From Acidobacteriaceae bacterium (GTDB lineage: Bacteria > Acidobacteriota > Terriglobia > Terriglobales > Acidobacteriaceae), in assembly GCA_030040395.1 (NCBI GenBank), contig JASHTU010000513.1:1-13350 (forward strand): DNA of 13,350 nt, written 5' to 3'. The translations under genes were made by a program, and so were the position numbers. Below are positions 1 through 6,420 of the stretch, piece after piece; position 1 is the first letter of the stretch; the number at the start of each line of letters is the position of its first letter. The notes below the pieces were generated by a model. That model saw only the letters and a program-made list of their open reading frames with translations, ran no database searches and was not told where the DNA came from.

Positions 1-110
1 GACCACCCCCAATTCCCTGTCACTCGCCGCCCCTCGGTGATCATGCTCTCAATCAATCTCAGCCGTTCGTTCAAATCCAGTTGCTCCGTGTGCTCCGTAT
101 GCTCCGTCAT
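1..110 (-). CDS. N-terminal fragment of a hypothetical membrane protein (runs off the left edge)
   Basis: The reading frame opens at ATG 110-108 on the minus strand and is still open at base 1, giving 36 complete codons. The visible product begins MTEHTEHTEQLDLNERLRLI and continues with ESMITEGRRVTGNWGW. A purine-rich ribosome site (GGAGAGGA) ends about 10 bases before the ATG. The block LIESMI-EGRR followed by WGW recalls, from memory, a conserved acidobacterial family in which this cytoplasmic helix precedes several membrane segments. Those segments would lie outside the window, so membrane location is inferred. The first ten residues contain three T-E-H/Q units made by a 9-bp tandem repeat. 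The promoter at 168-197 drives it. Function is unknown. Such genes are often paired with small winged-helix regulators, which cannot be checked here. Confidence 0.6.
   Translation of the reverse strand, partial: MTEHTEHTEQLDLNERLRLIESMITEGRRVTGNWGW
81..107 (-). repeat. Three tandem 9-bp units inside the start of the membrane-protein gene
   Basis: Three copies of a 9-bp unit (ACGGAGCAN on the minus strand) occupy 81-89, 90-98 and 99-107 and differ only in the last base. They encode T-E-H, T-E-H and T-E-Q directly after the initiator Met. The repeat is in frame, so copy-number change would lengthen or shorten the N-terminus without a frameshift. Confidence 0.7.
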
Positions 111-167
111 CGCGGCCTGTTCCTCTCCAGCTCCCACCCAGTTCTAGAGAGCTTCTTGTACAAAAGT

Positions 168-197
168 ACTCTATTTTATAGAGACACCTCTTGTCAA
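168..197 (-). promoter_or_regulatory. Sigma-70-type promoter for the left-edge gene, with palindromes
   Basis: On the minus strand there is a perfect -35 TTGACA (197-192), an 18-bp spacer and a -10-like TAGAGT (173-168), about 58 bases before the ATG at 110. Two inverted repeats overlap it. CTCTAT-AAA-ATAGAG (183-169) covers the end of the spacer and part of the -10, and GTAC-TTTT-GTAC (169-158) starts in the -10 and runs just past it. The -35 itself sits in TCTTG-A-CAAGA. Palindromes placed like this fit a repressor operator. The regulator is not identified. Confidence 0.55.
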
Positions 198-336
198 GAA
201 CTTTTTCTGCAGCCGCTACAATCACACTTTGCCGCTCCCAGGGCGTTTGCTCGTTAATAAGCATTCCCGTCCGCCCACTCCATTCGCCCCCCGCCCGGCC
301 CTGAACGCCAAGGCCGCATCGCCGGCGGCCGACCCG

Positions 337-411
337 TGACCCTGATCCCTGCCCCCTGATCCCTGCCCCCTGATCCCTGACCCCTGACCCCTGACCCCTG
401 TTCCCGTTCCC
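337..411. repeat. Heptamer tandem array with G-quadruplex potential on the minus strand
   Basis: About nine tandem 7-bp units of the type TGAYCCC or TGMCCCC run from 337 to 405 with a 6-base variant on each side. Early units alternate TGATCCC and TGCCCCC, so the period there is effectively 14. Later units are TGACCCC three times, then TGTTCCC. On the minus strand this gives about ten runs of 3-5 G separated by 2-4 bases, which meets the usual G-quadruplex pattern several times over. It has no spacers and is not a CRISPR array. Confidence 0.85.
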
Positions 412-486
412 TGCTGTCAACTCCTCCACACCCCGCACCCATCCCCATCCTTCCTAATTCCAAACAGAATATTTTTCTTCCCAACC

Positions 487-517
487 TTGCCGGTTATTTC
501 CACCAAATCGCTAGAAT
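487..517 (+). promoter_or_regulatory. Weak candidate promoter in front of the long hairpin
   Basis: TTGCCG (487-492) and TAGAAT (512-517, five of six matches to the -10 consensus) are separated by 19 bases, slightly long. If used, transcription would start near 524 and run into the hairpins at 545-607. No protein-coding frame follows, so the product would be a small RNA. The evidence is only motif matching. Confidence 0.2.
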
Positions 518-523
518 GGTTTT

Positions 524-615
524 AGGGATCAAAACTAAGTGATTCCGTTTCGGAAACGGGGCGGCCCGGGGATGGTGGCACGGCATTGCCACCATCCCCG
601 GGCCGCCTGCTTTTT
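524..615 (+). ncRNA. Candidate structured small RNA (two hairpins and a T-run)
   Basis: Two adjacent stems lie in DNA with no credible gene. The first is a 7-bp stem (545-551 with 553-559). The second is a perfect 21-bp stem (560-580 with 587-607) with a 6-base loop. A run of five T (611-615) follows three bases after the long stem, as in an intrinsic terminator, and a weak promoter lies at 487-517. There is no plus-strand gene upstream for this to terminate. It could equally be a REP-like DNA palindrome or part of the dispersed element that continues to 843. RNA identity is inference. Confidence 0.3.
560..607. repeat. Perfect long inverted repeat (21-bp arms, 6-bp loop)
   Basis: The arms 560-580 and 587-607 are exact reverse complements around CGGCAT (581-586). 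The arm core reads GGCCCGGGGATGGTGG. It is GC-rich and abuts a shorter perfect dyad, CCGTTTC-G-GAAACGG (545-559). Perfect arms of this length in intergenic DNA point to recent copying or to selection on the structure, as in REP or MITE-like sequences. No transposase is nearby. Confidence 0.9.
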
Positions 616-689
616 GCCCCCTGCTTCGCGGCCATTCGCAGCCACCCTCTGCCTGGGGTCTGCACCGAAAGCAGGGCAAAACGCCCCAA

Positions 690-843
690 AATGGGCCGTA
701 AGTCCTTATGATTGAGGATTTTATGATCTAACTCCTTTATTATCAATAATTTAGACCCAGTACTCATTAGTATAACTGATTGCAAACAAAGCACTTAACC
801 CCTCCAGAAGGAGGGGGTAGGGGGGAGGGGTAACTGAAAAGTA
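690..843. repeat. Probable dispersed intergenic repeat: AT-rich part plus polypurine tail
   Basis: This stretch is unlike its GC-rich surroundings. It has an AT-rich part (about 699-795) with two loosely similar 25-bp units (699-723 and 729-753, period 30, roughly 15 of 25 identical), then a polypurine G-run (808-830), then GTAACTGAAAAGTA (830-843). The last 14 bases recur in inverted orientation at the right edge of the window. From memory, closely similar intergenic blocks are scattered in acidobacterial genomes. The left limit is uncertain and may extend to about 505 to include the hairpins. Confidence 0.5.
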
Positions 844-857
844 AATGGCCAGCTCTG

Positions 858-1009
858 ATGGACTGCCAAGCCAATCGCCCGCGCTCCGCGAACCACGCCG
901 CCATCCAGCTTTCGCTCGACCGCATCTCCGGCGCGCTTCTCAATTCCCGCATCGACCCCAGGCGCACCGGTCAGCTCCTGTTCATGATTTGAAGCGCAAG
1001 AATCTATGA
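858..1009 (+). pseudogene. Degraded fragment of a small acidobacterial hypothetical gene
   Basis: From ATG 858 a frame reads MDCQANRPRSANHAAIQL and then SLDRISGALLNSRIDPRR, ending TGQLLF-MI-stop at 992. A second frame picks up at 983 with HDLKRKNL-stop (to 1009). Together these match, from memory, the C-terminal half of a small protein family expanded in Acidobacteria, whose tail reads roughly AIQ-AL---I-ALL---ID--RAG-LLYALQIAS--LK. The ALQIAS part is missing where the frame shifts, and the Cys/His-rich N-terminal half of the family is absent. It starts 15 bp after the dispersed repeat, suggesting the 5' half was lost by insertion or deletion there. A real 44-codon gene is possible but less likely. 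Confidence 0.5.
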
Positions 1010-1083
1010 GCTTCACCCGTGAACAGTGCAGGGCTTCAGCCTCTACGCCCAGCCCGAAAATCGCCAAGGCTTTAGCCCGAAAC

Positions 1084-1113
1084 GTGGATTGCGCTCCAGT
1101 GGATTGCGCTCCA
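1084..1113. repeat. 15-bp tandem duplication
   Basis: GTGGATTGCGCTCCA occurs twice in direct succession (1084-1098 and 1099-1113) without mismatch, about 30 bp before the candidate -35 of the sedolisin promoter. It is probably a replication-slippage duplication. Confidence 0.9.
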
Positions 1114-1140
1114 ATTGACCCATCACCCCCATTTCTGGTC

Positions 1141-1169
1141 TTGACAGCCCATGGGCGAATCGGTAGGTT
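1141..1169 (+). promoter_or_regulatory. Candidate promoter of the sedolisin gene
   Basis: A perfect -35 TTGACA (1141-1146) is followed after 17 bases by a weak -10, TAGGTT (1164-1169, three of six). The spacer contains a perfect 10-bp palindrome, GCCCATGGGC (1147-1156), which could be an operator. Transcription would start near 1176, about 90 bases before ATG 1268. That placement also argues against the in-frame ATG at 1151 as the translation start. Confidence 0.4.
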
Positions 1170-1257
1170 TTGAGAATCGCGTCACCTGCCAACTCAAGGG
1201 CGGTTCCATTTTCACGCGCAACCTCGCCATAGGACCCTCCCAACCTCTCGCCTCCCT

Positions 1258-1263
1258 GGAGAA
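1258..1263 (+). promoter_or_regulatory. Ribosome binding site deciding the sedolisin start
   Basis: GGAGAA lies 4 bases before ATG 1268, the codon that opens directly onto a signal peptide. The earlier in-frame ATG 1151 has no comparable site and would add 39 unrelated residues ahead of the signal sequence. Confidence 0.6.
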
Positions 1264-1267
1264 GCCC

Positions 1268-4200
1268 ATGCACCCGCGCAGTCTCGCCGTCTCCTCCGCG
1301 CCGATTCTTGCCCTCTGTTTCAGCGCCCTGGCCTGGTCCCAAACCCAGCCCGCCGATCGTCTCCTGTCGCCCATCGTCGCCTCACAGCGCACCCTCATAA
1401 CCGGCGTCCACCCCCTCGCCGTCAGCCGCAACGACATTGGCCGCGTCAGCGCAAACCAGGTCTTCCATCGCATGGTGCTGCTGCTCCAGCGCAGCGCCGC
1501 CCAGCAGGCTGACTTGACCCAACTCCTCAAAGACCAACAGGACCCTGCCTCGCCCCAGTACCATCGTTGGCTCACCCCCACCGAATTCGGCCGGCGCTTC
1601 GGCCCCAGCGATGCGGACATGGCCAAAATCGTCGGCTGGCTCCAGTCCCAGGGGTTTTCCGTCGAAAAGCCCTCCAACGGCCGCCAGTTCCTCTTCTTCA
1701 CCGGAGCCAGCGCGCAGGTCGAAGCTGCCTTCCAAACCGAGATGCATCGCTACTCGGTGAACGGCAAGACCTACATCGCCAACGCCAAGCCGGCCACCAT
1801 TCCCTCCGCCCTCGCGCCCGATGTCTCGACCCTCGCCAGCTTGAACAACTTCAAGTTGCTCCTGCCCCAGTCCTATCCCGCCGCCAAGCCGCAGATCCTC
1901 ATTGGGCAGGAAATCTTCACCAGCCCCGCCGACCTGGACGCCATTTACGACGCCGCGCCCCTGCAGTCCGCCGGCATCAAGGGCCAGGGCGAATCCATCG
2001 CCCTCATTGAAGAGAGCAACATCAATCTCCAGGACCTCACCGACTTCCGCAACGTTACCGGCCTTCCCCCCGCCAACGTCAACGTCATCGTCAATGGGCC
2101 CGATCCCGGTCTGCTCGCCGGCGACGGCGAGGAGTTTGAAGCCATCGCAGACGTCGAATACGCCGGCGCCATGGCCCCCGACGCCACCCTCAACTTCATC
2201 GTCTCCGCCTCCACCGAGTTCGTTCAGGGCATCGATCTCTCCACGGTCTACGCCGTTGACTACGACGTGTCCCCCATCACCTCCATGAGCTACGGCGGCT
2301 GTGAAACCCTCAACGACGCCTATTCGCCCGGAATCACCCAACTCTTTGCCGACGCCTATGAACAGGGTGCCGCGGAAGGCATCAGCCACTTCGTCTCCAG
2401 CGGCGATAATGGCGGCGATGACTGCTGGGACTTCAGCGCCGGTTACGGCGTCAACGCCATCGGCGATTCGCCGTGGAACGTCTCCACGGGCGGCACGGAA
2501 TTCATCATGCCCGATCCCTACCTCTACTTCCCTCCCATGGCCAACTACACTGCCTCCGGCTACATCCCCGAAAGCGCCTGGAACGACTACGAAAACCCCT
2601 ATGACGGCCGTCCTCTGGCGGGCAATGGCGGCGTCTCCATCGACTTCACTAAGCCAAGTTGGCAAACCGGACCCGGCGTGCCCCAGGATGGCCAGCGCGA
2701 CACCCCGGACGTCTCCCTGCTCGCCGGCGACAACCTCGCCTATCTGACCTGCGAAGCCGACATTGGCTACAACTGCGCCAACGGCATCGGCGGCGGCGTG
2801 ATCGGCACCTCGCTGGCATCGCCCAATTGGGCCGCCATTCAGGCCCTCATCGACCAGAAAAACGACCTCCTTGGCGGCGCCGGCAATCCCAATCCCACCT
2901 ACTACCAGCTCGCCGCCTCCGCCAACTCGCCCTTCCACGACATCACCGTCGGCGACACCAAGGTTCCCGACCCCAACGGCGAATTAGTCGGCTACGCCGC
3001 CGGACCCGGTTTCGATCTCGCCACCGGCCTCGGCTCGGTCGACGTCAACAAGCTCGCCACCAACTGGATGCCGCCTACCGGCAGCGGCGTTGTCACCGTC
3101 GCCCTCACCACCAACACCGCCGCCATCACCCACGGCGATCCCCTCACCGCCTCCGTCACCGTCGCCTCCACCAGTTCCGTTACACCCACCGGCGACGTCG
3201 TCCTTATGGCCGGAACCCAGGGAGTCGCGCTTCTCACCCTGCAAAACGGAGCCCAATCTTTCACCTTCGGCCCTACCACCGGCGTCGAATTACCTGGTGG
3301 CGCCTACAACCTCACCGCCCGTTACGAGGGCGACTCCAACTTCGCTCCCGCCGCCTCCAGCGCCATCGCGCTCACCGTCAACCCTGAACAGACCACCACC
3401 GCCGGCTATAGCAACGCCTTAACTTCAGTCCCCTACGGCACGCCGGTCGTGTTGTCCGCTGAAGCCACCGGCAGTAACAGCGGCACAAGCTACGCCGTCC
3501 CCGGCTCGTACTCCTTCTCTGAAAACGGCGTCACGCTCGGAACCGCCACCATCGCCCGCGCCGGAGAAAGTTTCGCCTACCTCAACTACGGGTCGACCGC
3601 CAACCTTACCCTAAGCGGCGCCCACACTCTCACCGCCGGAACCCACAGCATTGAGGCCGCTTCTCCGCCCGCCTCCGCCAGCTTCCTTGCCAGCGCCTCC
3701 GCGCCCATCGCCGTCACCGTCATTCCCGGCTCCGTCCTGGTCTCCCTTGTTCCCGACCACACCACCCCCTCCGTCAATTCCACCGTCAATCTCCACGCCA
3801 GCGTCATCAACCTGTGGGGTCAAAACAACAACAGCTACGTCGCCGTCCCCGTCACGGGCAAGGTGGACTTTTACGATTTCAGCGCCAGCCCTTTCACTAG
3901 GCTCGGAACCGCGACCCTCCCCGCCTTACCCGACGCCTCAGGCGCTTTCGACGTCACGCTGCCCTACCAGTTCGCCACCGCTGGCGTCCATGTTCTGCAG
4001 GCTGAATACGACGGCGACGCCAACGACAGTCCCAACTCCTCCGGCGCCGTCGACGTCAACGTCGGCGGGGCCGCCGCCAAAGCCTCGACAACGACAACCA
4101 TCCGTAGCCCGTCGCTCGTCGGCGGAGCCTTCGCCCTCGCGCAGCAAAACCTCAACATCGTCGCCACGGTGGCCGGGGATTCCGCGGGAGCTACTCCTAC

Positions 4201-4990
4201 CGGGTCCGTCACCTTTACTGACGTTTCCGCCAACGACGGCGCCGGCGCCACCATCGGCACAGCCGCGGTCGCCACCAACGGAACCGCCACGCTCACTATC
4301 AACACCCTTGCCGCCGGCCGCCACTTCATCATCGCCAGTTACCCGGGCGACACGAATTTCGCGCCCTCGGCCTCGCAATCCATCCAAGCCATCATCGGCG
4401 ATTTCACCCTCTCCGCCTCGCCCTCCAGCGCCACCGTCGTCGCCGGCCAATCCTCCTCGGCCATCACCCTCACCTATGCCGGTTCAGCAGACTTCACTAC
4501 GTTTGTCTCCGGCGCGGCCTTCGACTCAGGCGTCACCCTCTCCTGCTCCGGCCTGCCCACCGGCGCGGCCTGCAGTTTCTCCACCGCCGTCATCGCACCC
4601 ACCGATAACGCCAACGGTTCTACCTCCGGCACGGCCACGGTTATCATCTCCACCACCGGCCCTACGCTTGTTCAGGCTTCGCTTGGCGCACCGCGTTCAC
4701 CCTGGGGACACGTCCCGCCGCTCTCCCTCGCCGGCCTGCTCGCCCTCGGCCTGCCCTTAGCCTTCCGACGCCGCCGGCTCTTCATCACCCTGCTCGGCCT
4801 GGCGATCTGCGCGGCCGCTTTAACCTTGAACGGATGCGGCAGTGGCGGCAAGTACAACATCTCTAGCCCCGGAACCACGGCTGGAACCTCAACCGTTACC
4901 GTCACCGCAACCGTTAACGGCGGCTCGCTATACGGCGCGCTCTCCCACACGGCAACAATCGCCTTGACGGTCAACTCGGCCGGTCAATAA
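1268..4990 (+). CDS. Secreted sedolisin (S53, pro-kumamolisin type) serine-carboxyl protease with Ig-like repeats
   Basis: The 1240-aa product begins MHPRSLAVSSAPILALCFSA, a signal peptide probably cut near AWS-QTQ. Residues about 25-200 are a pro-kumamolisin activation domain (FHRMVLLLQRS, YHRWLTPTEFGRRFGPSD). Residues about 209-600 are the S53 protease. The catalytic Glu291 and Asp295 lie in FEAIADVEYAGAMAP, the oxyanion Asp380 in SSGDNGG, and the nucleophile Ser515 in IGTSLASP. The calcium-site region follows (FHDIT with Asp558, then AGPGFDLATGLGS). Four bacterial Ig-like units follow (about 606-705, 708-822, 823-936 and 938-1044), with sequences like LTARYEGDSNF and LQAEYDGDAN, and then a further beta-rich segment (1045-1134). 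The tail has two hydrophobic stretches split by FRRRR, a lipobox-like LNGCGSGG (Cys1190) and a last beta segment. Members of the family cleave proteins at acidic pH after self-processing. All catalytic residues are present, so it is probably active. It is convergent with the GH27 gene. Confidence 0.92.
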   Translation: MHPRSLAVSSAPILALCFSALAWSQTQPADRLLSPIVASQRTLITGVHPLAVSRNDIGRVSANQVFHRMVLLLQRSAAQQADLTQLLKDQQDPASPQYHRWLTPTEFGRRFGPSDADMAKIVGWLQSQGFSVEKPSNGRQFLFFTGASAQVEAAFQTEMHRYSVNGKTYIANAKPATIPSALAPDVSTLASLNNFKLLLPQSYPAAKPQILIGQEIFTSPADLDAIYDAAPLQSAGIKGQGESIALIEESNINLQDLTDFRNVTGLPPANVNVIVNGPDPGLLAGDGEEFEAIADVEYAGAMAPDATLNFIVSASTEFVQGIDLSTVYAVDYDVSPITSMSYGGCETLNDAYSPGITQLFADAYEQGAAEGISHFVSSGDNGGDDCWDFSAGYGVNAIGDSPWNVSTGGTEFIMPDPYLYFPPMANYTASGYIPESAWNDYENPYDGRPLAGNGGVSIDFTKPSWQTGPGVPQDGQRDTPDVSLLAGDNLAYLTCEADIGYNCANGIGGGVIGTSLASPNWAAIQALIDQKNDLLGGAGNPNPTYYQLAASANSPFHDITVGDTKVPDPNGELVGYAAGPGFDLATGLGSVDVNKLATNWMPPTGSGVVTVALTTNTAAITHGDPLTASVTVASTSSVTPTGDVVLMAGTQGVALLTLQNGAQSFTFGPTTGVELPGGAYNLTARYEGDSNFAPAASSAIALTVNPEQTTTAGYSNALTSVPYGTPVVLSAEATGSNSGTSYAVPGSYSFSENGVTLGTATIARAGESFAYLNYGSTANLTLSGAHTLTAGTHSIEAASPPASASFLASASAPIAVTVIPGSVLVSLVPDHTTPSVNSTVNLHASVINLWGQNNNSYVAVPVTGKVDFYDFSASPFTRLGTATLPALPDASGAFDVTLPYQFATAGVHVLQAEYDGDANDSPNSSGAVDVNVGGAAAKASTTTTIRSPSLVGGAFALAQQNLNIVATVAGDSAGATPTGSVTFTDVSANDGAGATIGTAAVATNGTATLTINTLAAGRHFIIASYPGDTNFAPSASQSIQAIIGDFTLSASPSSATVVAGQSSSAITLTYAGSADFTTFVSGAAFDSGVTLSCSGLPTGAACSFSTAVIAPTDNANGSTSGTATVIISTTGPTLVQASLGAPRSPWGHVPPLSLAGLLALGLPLAFRRRRLFITLLGLAICAAALTLNGCGSGGKYNISSPGTTAGTSTVTVTATVNGGSLYGALSHTATIALTVNSAGQ

Positions 4991-5214
4991 GCAAAGAACC
5001 GCCCACAAAGGGGCCGGTGCGGCGCCAGTCCCTCTCTTCCTGCCCGTGTTGGCGAAAGCACAGTCTACCTTATTAGTAGGAGGTCAATTTGAATTCGCAT
5101 TGAAGGGCGCTCGCTTCAGCCAGCGAAGGGAACGGGCTTTAAGCCCGTGCGTCAAGAATCCCAAAGTTGACCGGGACTTAGCCCCTGGAGCCGATTTGTT
5201 CTGAAATTCTCACG
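4991..5214. other. Convergent intergenic region with a dyad and repeat words
   Basis: Both flanking genes end here. The clearest structure is ACGGGCTT-T-AAGCCCGT (5132-5148), an 8-bp-arm dyad with no T-run on either side, so it is not a typical terminator. The stretch about 5100-5190 carries words (CTTCAGCC, GGCTTTAAGCCCG, ACTTAGCCCC) like those at about 1028-1083, on the other side of the sedolisin gene. No gene or clear terminator was seen. Confidence 0.55.
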
Positions 5215-6420
5215 CTACTTCGGCGTTGCAATCCGCACCAGCAAAATATCGTGACTTGCAATCTCCAACGGCATATCGTCGGTCAGCGTCACTTCCTTGC
5301 CCGTCCACAGATTCTTCGCCTGCTGCGCCCCATGCATTCCCAACCGCTCCAGGCTCAAATGGAAAGGATGGCTCGAGTAACGGTCGCTGCCCGCATTCAG
5401 CACCGCGATCGCCATCGCTCCGCCCGCCAACTGCCGCGTCCATACTTCCACCTCGCCATCCGCGTAGGCGCGCGTCCCCTCCCGGCCCAACCGGTCCTGG
5501 TCAATCGCAATCACGTCCCGGTTGGTCAAAATACCCAGAATCTCCGGCTTCATGTGCGGCAAATCATTGCCCGCCAGCAACGGCGCGGCCAGCATCGCCC
5601 ACATGGAAAAGTGGCTCCTGTTTTCCGCCAGCGTCAATTTGCCGTTGCCCACCTCCAGCATGTCCGGATCGTTCCAGTGTCCCGGCCCCGCGTATTTCGC
5701 CAGCCCCGCCTGCTCCTCCAAGATCGCGTAAACCCGGTCCCAGTTCGGCTGTATGTCTCCCGTCGTCCGCCACAGGTTCGCGCCCACCCCCGGCCCCCAC
5801 TCCCAAACCGCGTCCCATCCGTACTGGCACAGCGAATACACAATCGGCCGCCCCGTCGCCTCCAGCGCCTTGTCCATCTTCGTGTAGGCGGCCTCCATCG
5901 CCCGCATCTGCTCCGCCTTATCGTTGGGTGCCTGCGCATCCATCACCGCGCCGCGAAAGCTGCACAGGTCGTATTTCAAATAATCCACGCCCCACGATGC
6001 GTACAGCTCCGCGTCCTGCTGCTCGTGCCCCAGCGAAGCCGCATACCCCGCGCACGTCTTCGGCCCCGGCGACGAGTAAATCCCCAGCTTCAGTCCCTTC
6101 GAGTGAACATAATCGGCCAGCGCCTTCATGTCCGGGAATTTCGAGTTGGTGTGGAGCACGCCGTTCGCGTCGCGCTCCCCCTCCCACGTGTCATCGATGT
6201 TCACATACACATACCCCACGTCCTTCATGCCCGTGGAAACCAGCGCATCGGCGGCGCCGTGCACGTCCTGTTCCGTCACGTTGCCGTGAAAGTAGTTCCA
6301 ACTGTTCCACCCCATCGGCGGCGTAAGCGCTACCGCCTGCGGTGGCGCCGGTTCTTGGGAAAAGGCGGCGAGTGCAGTCAAAGTTAACACAGCAAGCGGC
6401 AAACCCCCGCGGAAACGCAT
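5215..6420 (-). CDS. Secreted GH27 alpha-galactosidase (or related GH27 glycosidase)
   Basis: The product is 401 aa. The start at 6420 is chosen because it opens a signal peptide (MRFRGGLPLAVLTLTALAAF) and has AGGAGG nine bases upstream. The frame stays open 60 codons further up but without signal-like sequence. The mature protein starts with the family hallmark LTPPMGWNSWNYF, then YVNIDDTWEG, GLKLGIYSSPGPKTC and GVDYLKYDLC, with nucleophile Asp151. YSLCQYGWD follows, then WRTTGDI with the general acid/base Asp222, and AGPGHWNDPDMLEVGNG. It ends with the usual C-terminal beta-domain and has no carbohydrate-binding module. Length fits a single-domain GH27. The enzyme should remove terminal alpha-galactosyl residues from oligo- or polysaccharides outside the cytoplasm. 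Gln replaces the Glu of animal and plant enzymes in the CQYG motif, so alpha-N-acetylgalactosaminidase or beta-L-arabinopyranosidase activity cannot be excluded. There is no sugar transporter or other glycosidase next to it. Confidence 0.9.
   Translation of the reverse strand: MRFRGGLPLAVLTLTALAAFSQEPAPPQAVALTPPMGWNSWNYFHGNVTEQDVHGAADALVSTGMKDVGYVYVNIDDTWEGERDANGVLHTNSKFPDMKALADYVHSKGLKLGIYSSPGPKTCAGYAASLGHEQQDAELYASWGVDYLKYDLCSFRGAVMDAQAPNDKAEQMRAMEAAYTKMDKALEATGRPIVYSLCQYGWDAVWEWGPGVGANLWRTTGDIQPNWDRVYAILEEQAGLAKYAGPGHWNDPDMLEVGNGKLTLAENRSHFSMWAMLAAPLLAGNDLPHMKPEILGILTNRDVIAIDQDRLGREGTRAYADGEVEVWTRQLAGGAMAIAVLNAGSDRYSSHPFHLSLERLGMHGAQQAKNLWTGKEVTLTDDMPLEIASHDILLVRIATPK

Larger units (their letters stand above)
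111..1267. other. 1.16-kb non-coding, repeat-rich interval
   Basis: There is no intact gene between the left-edge gene and the sedolisin start. In order the interval holds a promoter with palindromes (158-197), a C-rich tract leading into the heptamer array (337-411), the twin hairpins (545-607), an AT-rich and polypurine element (690-843), a gene remnant (858-1009), a stretch with GGCTTTAGCCCG-type words (about 1028-1083), a 15-bp tandem duplication and the sedolisin promoter. Open frames crossing it on either strand are low-complexity or follow the repeats, and show no protein-family features. Confidence 0.7.

Noticed and set aside
337-411. CRISPR array
   Set aside because: The repeats are 7 bp with no spacers, so this is a simple tandem array.
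49-438. 129-codon minus-strand frame across the heptamer array
   Set aside because: It is a translation of the tandem repeat (RGQGSG-type low complexity). The frame supported by ribosome site and promoter is the one starting at 110.
1382-2938. 518-codon open frame on the minus strand opposite the sedolisin
   Set aside because: It is an antisense shadow of C-ending codons in a GC-rich gene. Its product is low-complexity G, V, D and E, and the plus-strand frame has clear catalytic motifs.
3651-4760. 369-codon plus-strand frame inside the sedolisin gene
   Set aside because: It is a Pro/Ser-rich frameshifted reading of the Ig-like repeats with no start signal of its own.
5132-5148. Bidirectional terminator between sedolisin and GH27
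   Set aside because: The dyad has no T-run on either strand, and it sits within repeat-like words, so it is better described as part of a dispersed repeat.
5226-6387. Two long plus-strand frames opposite the GH27 gene
   Set aside because: Both are P/R/S-rich antisense products without recognisable domains. The minus strand has a complete GH27 enzyme.
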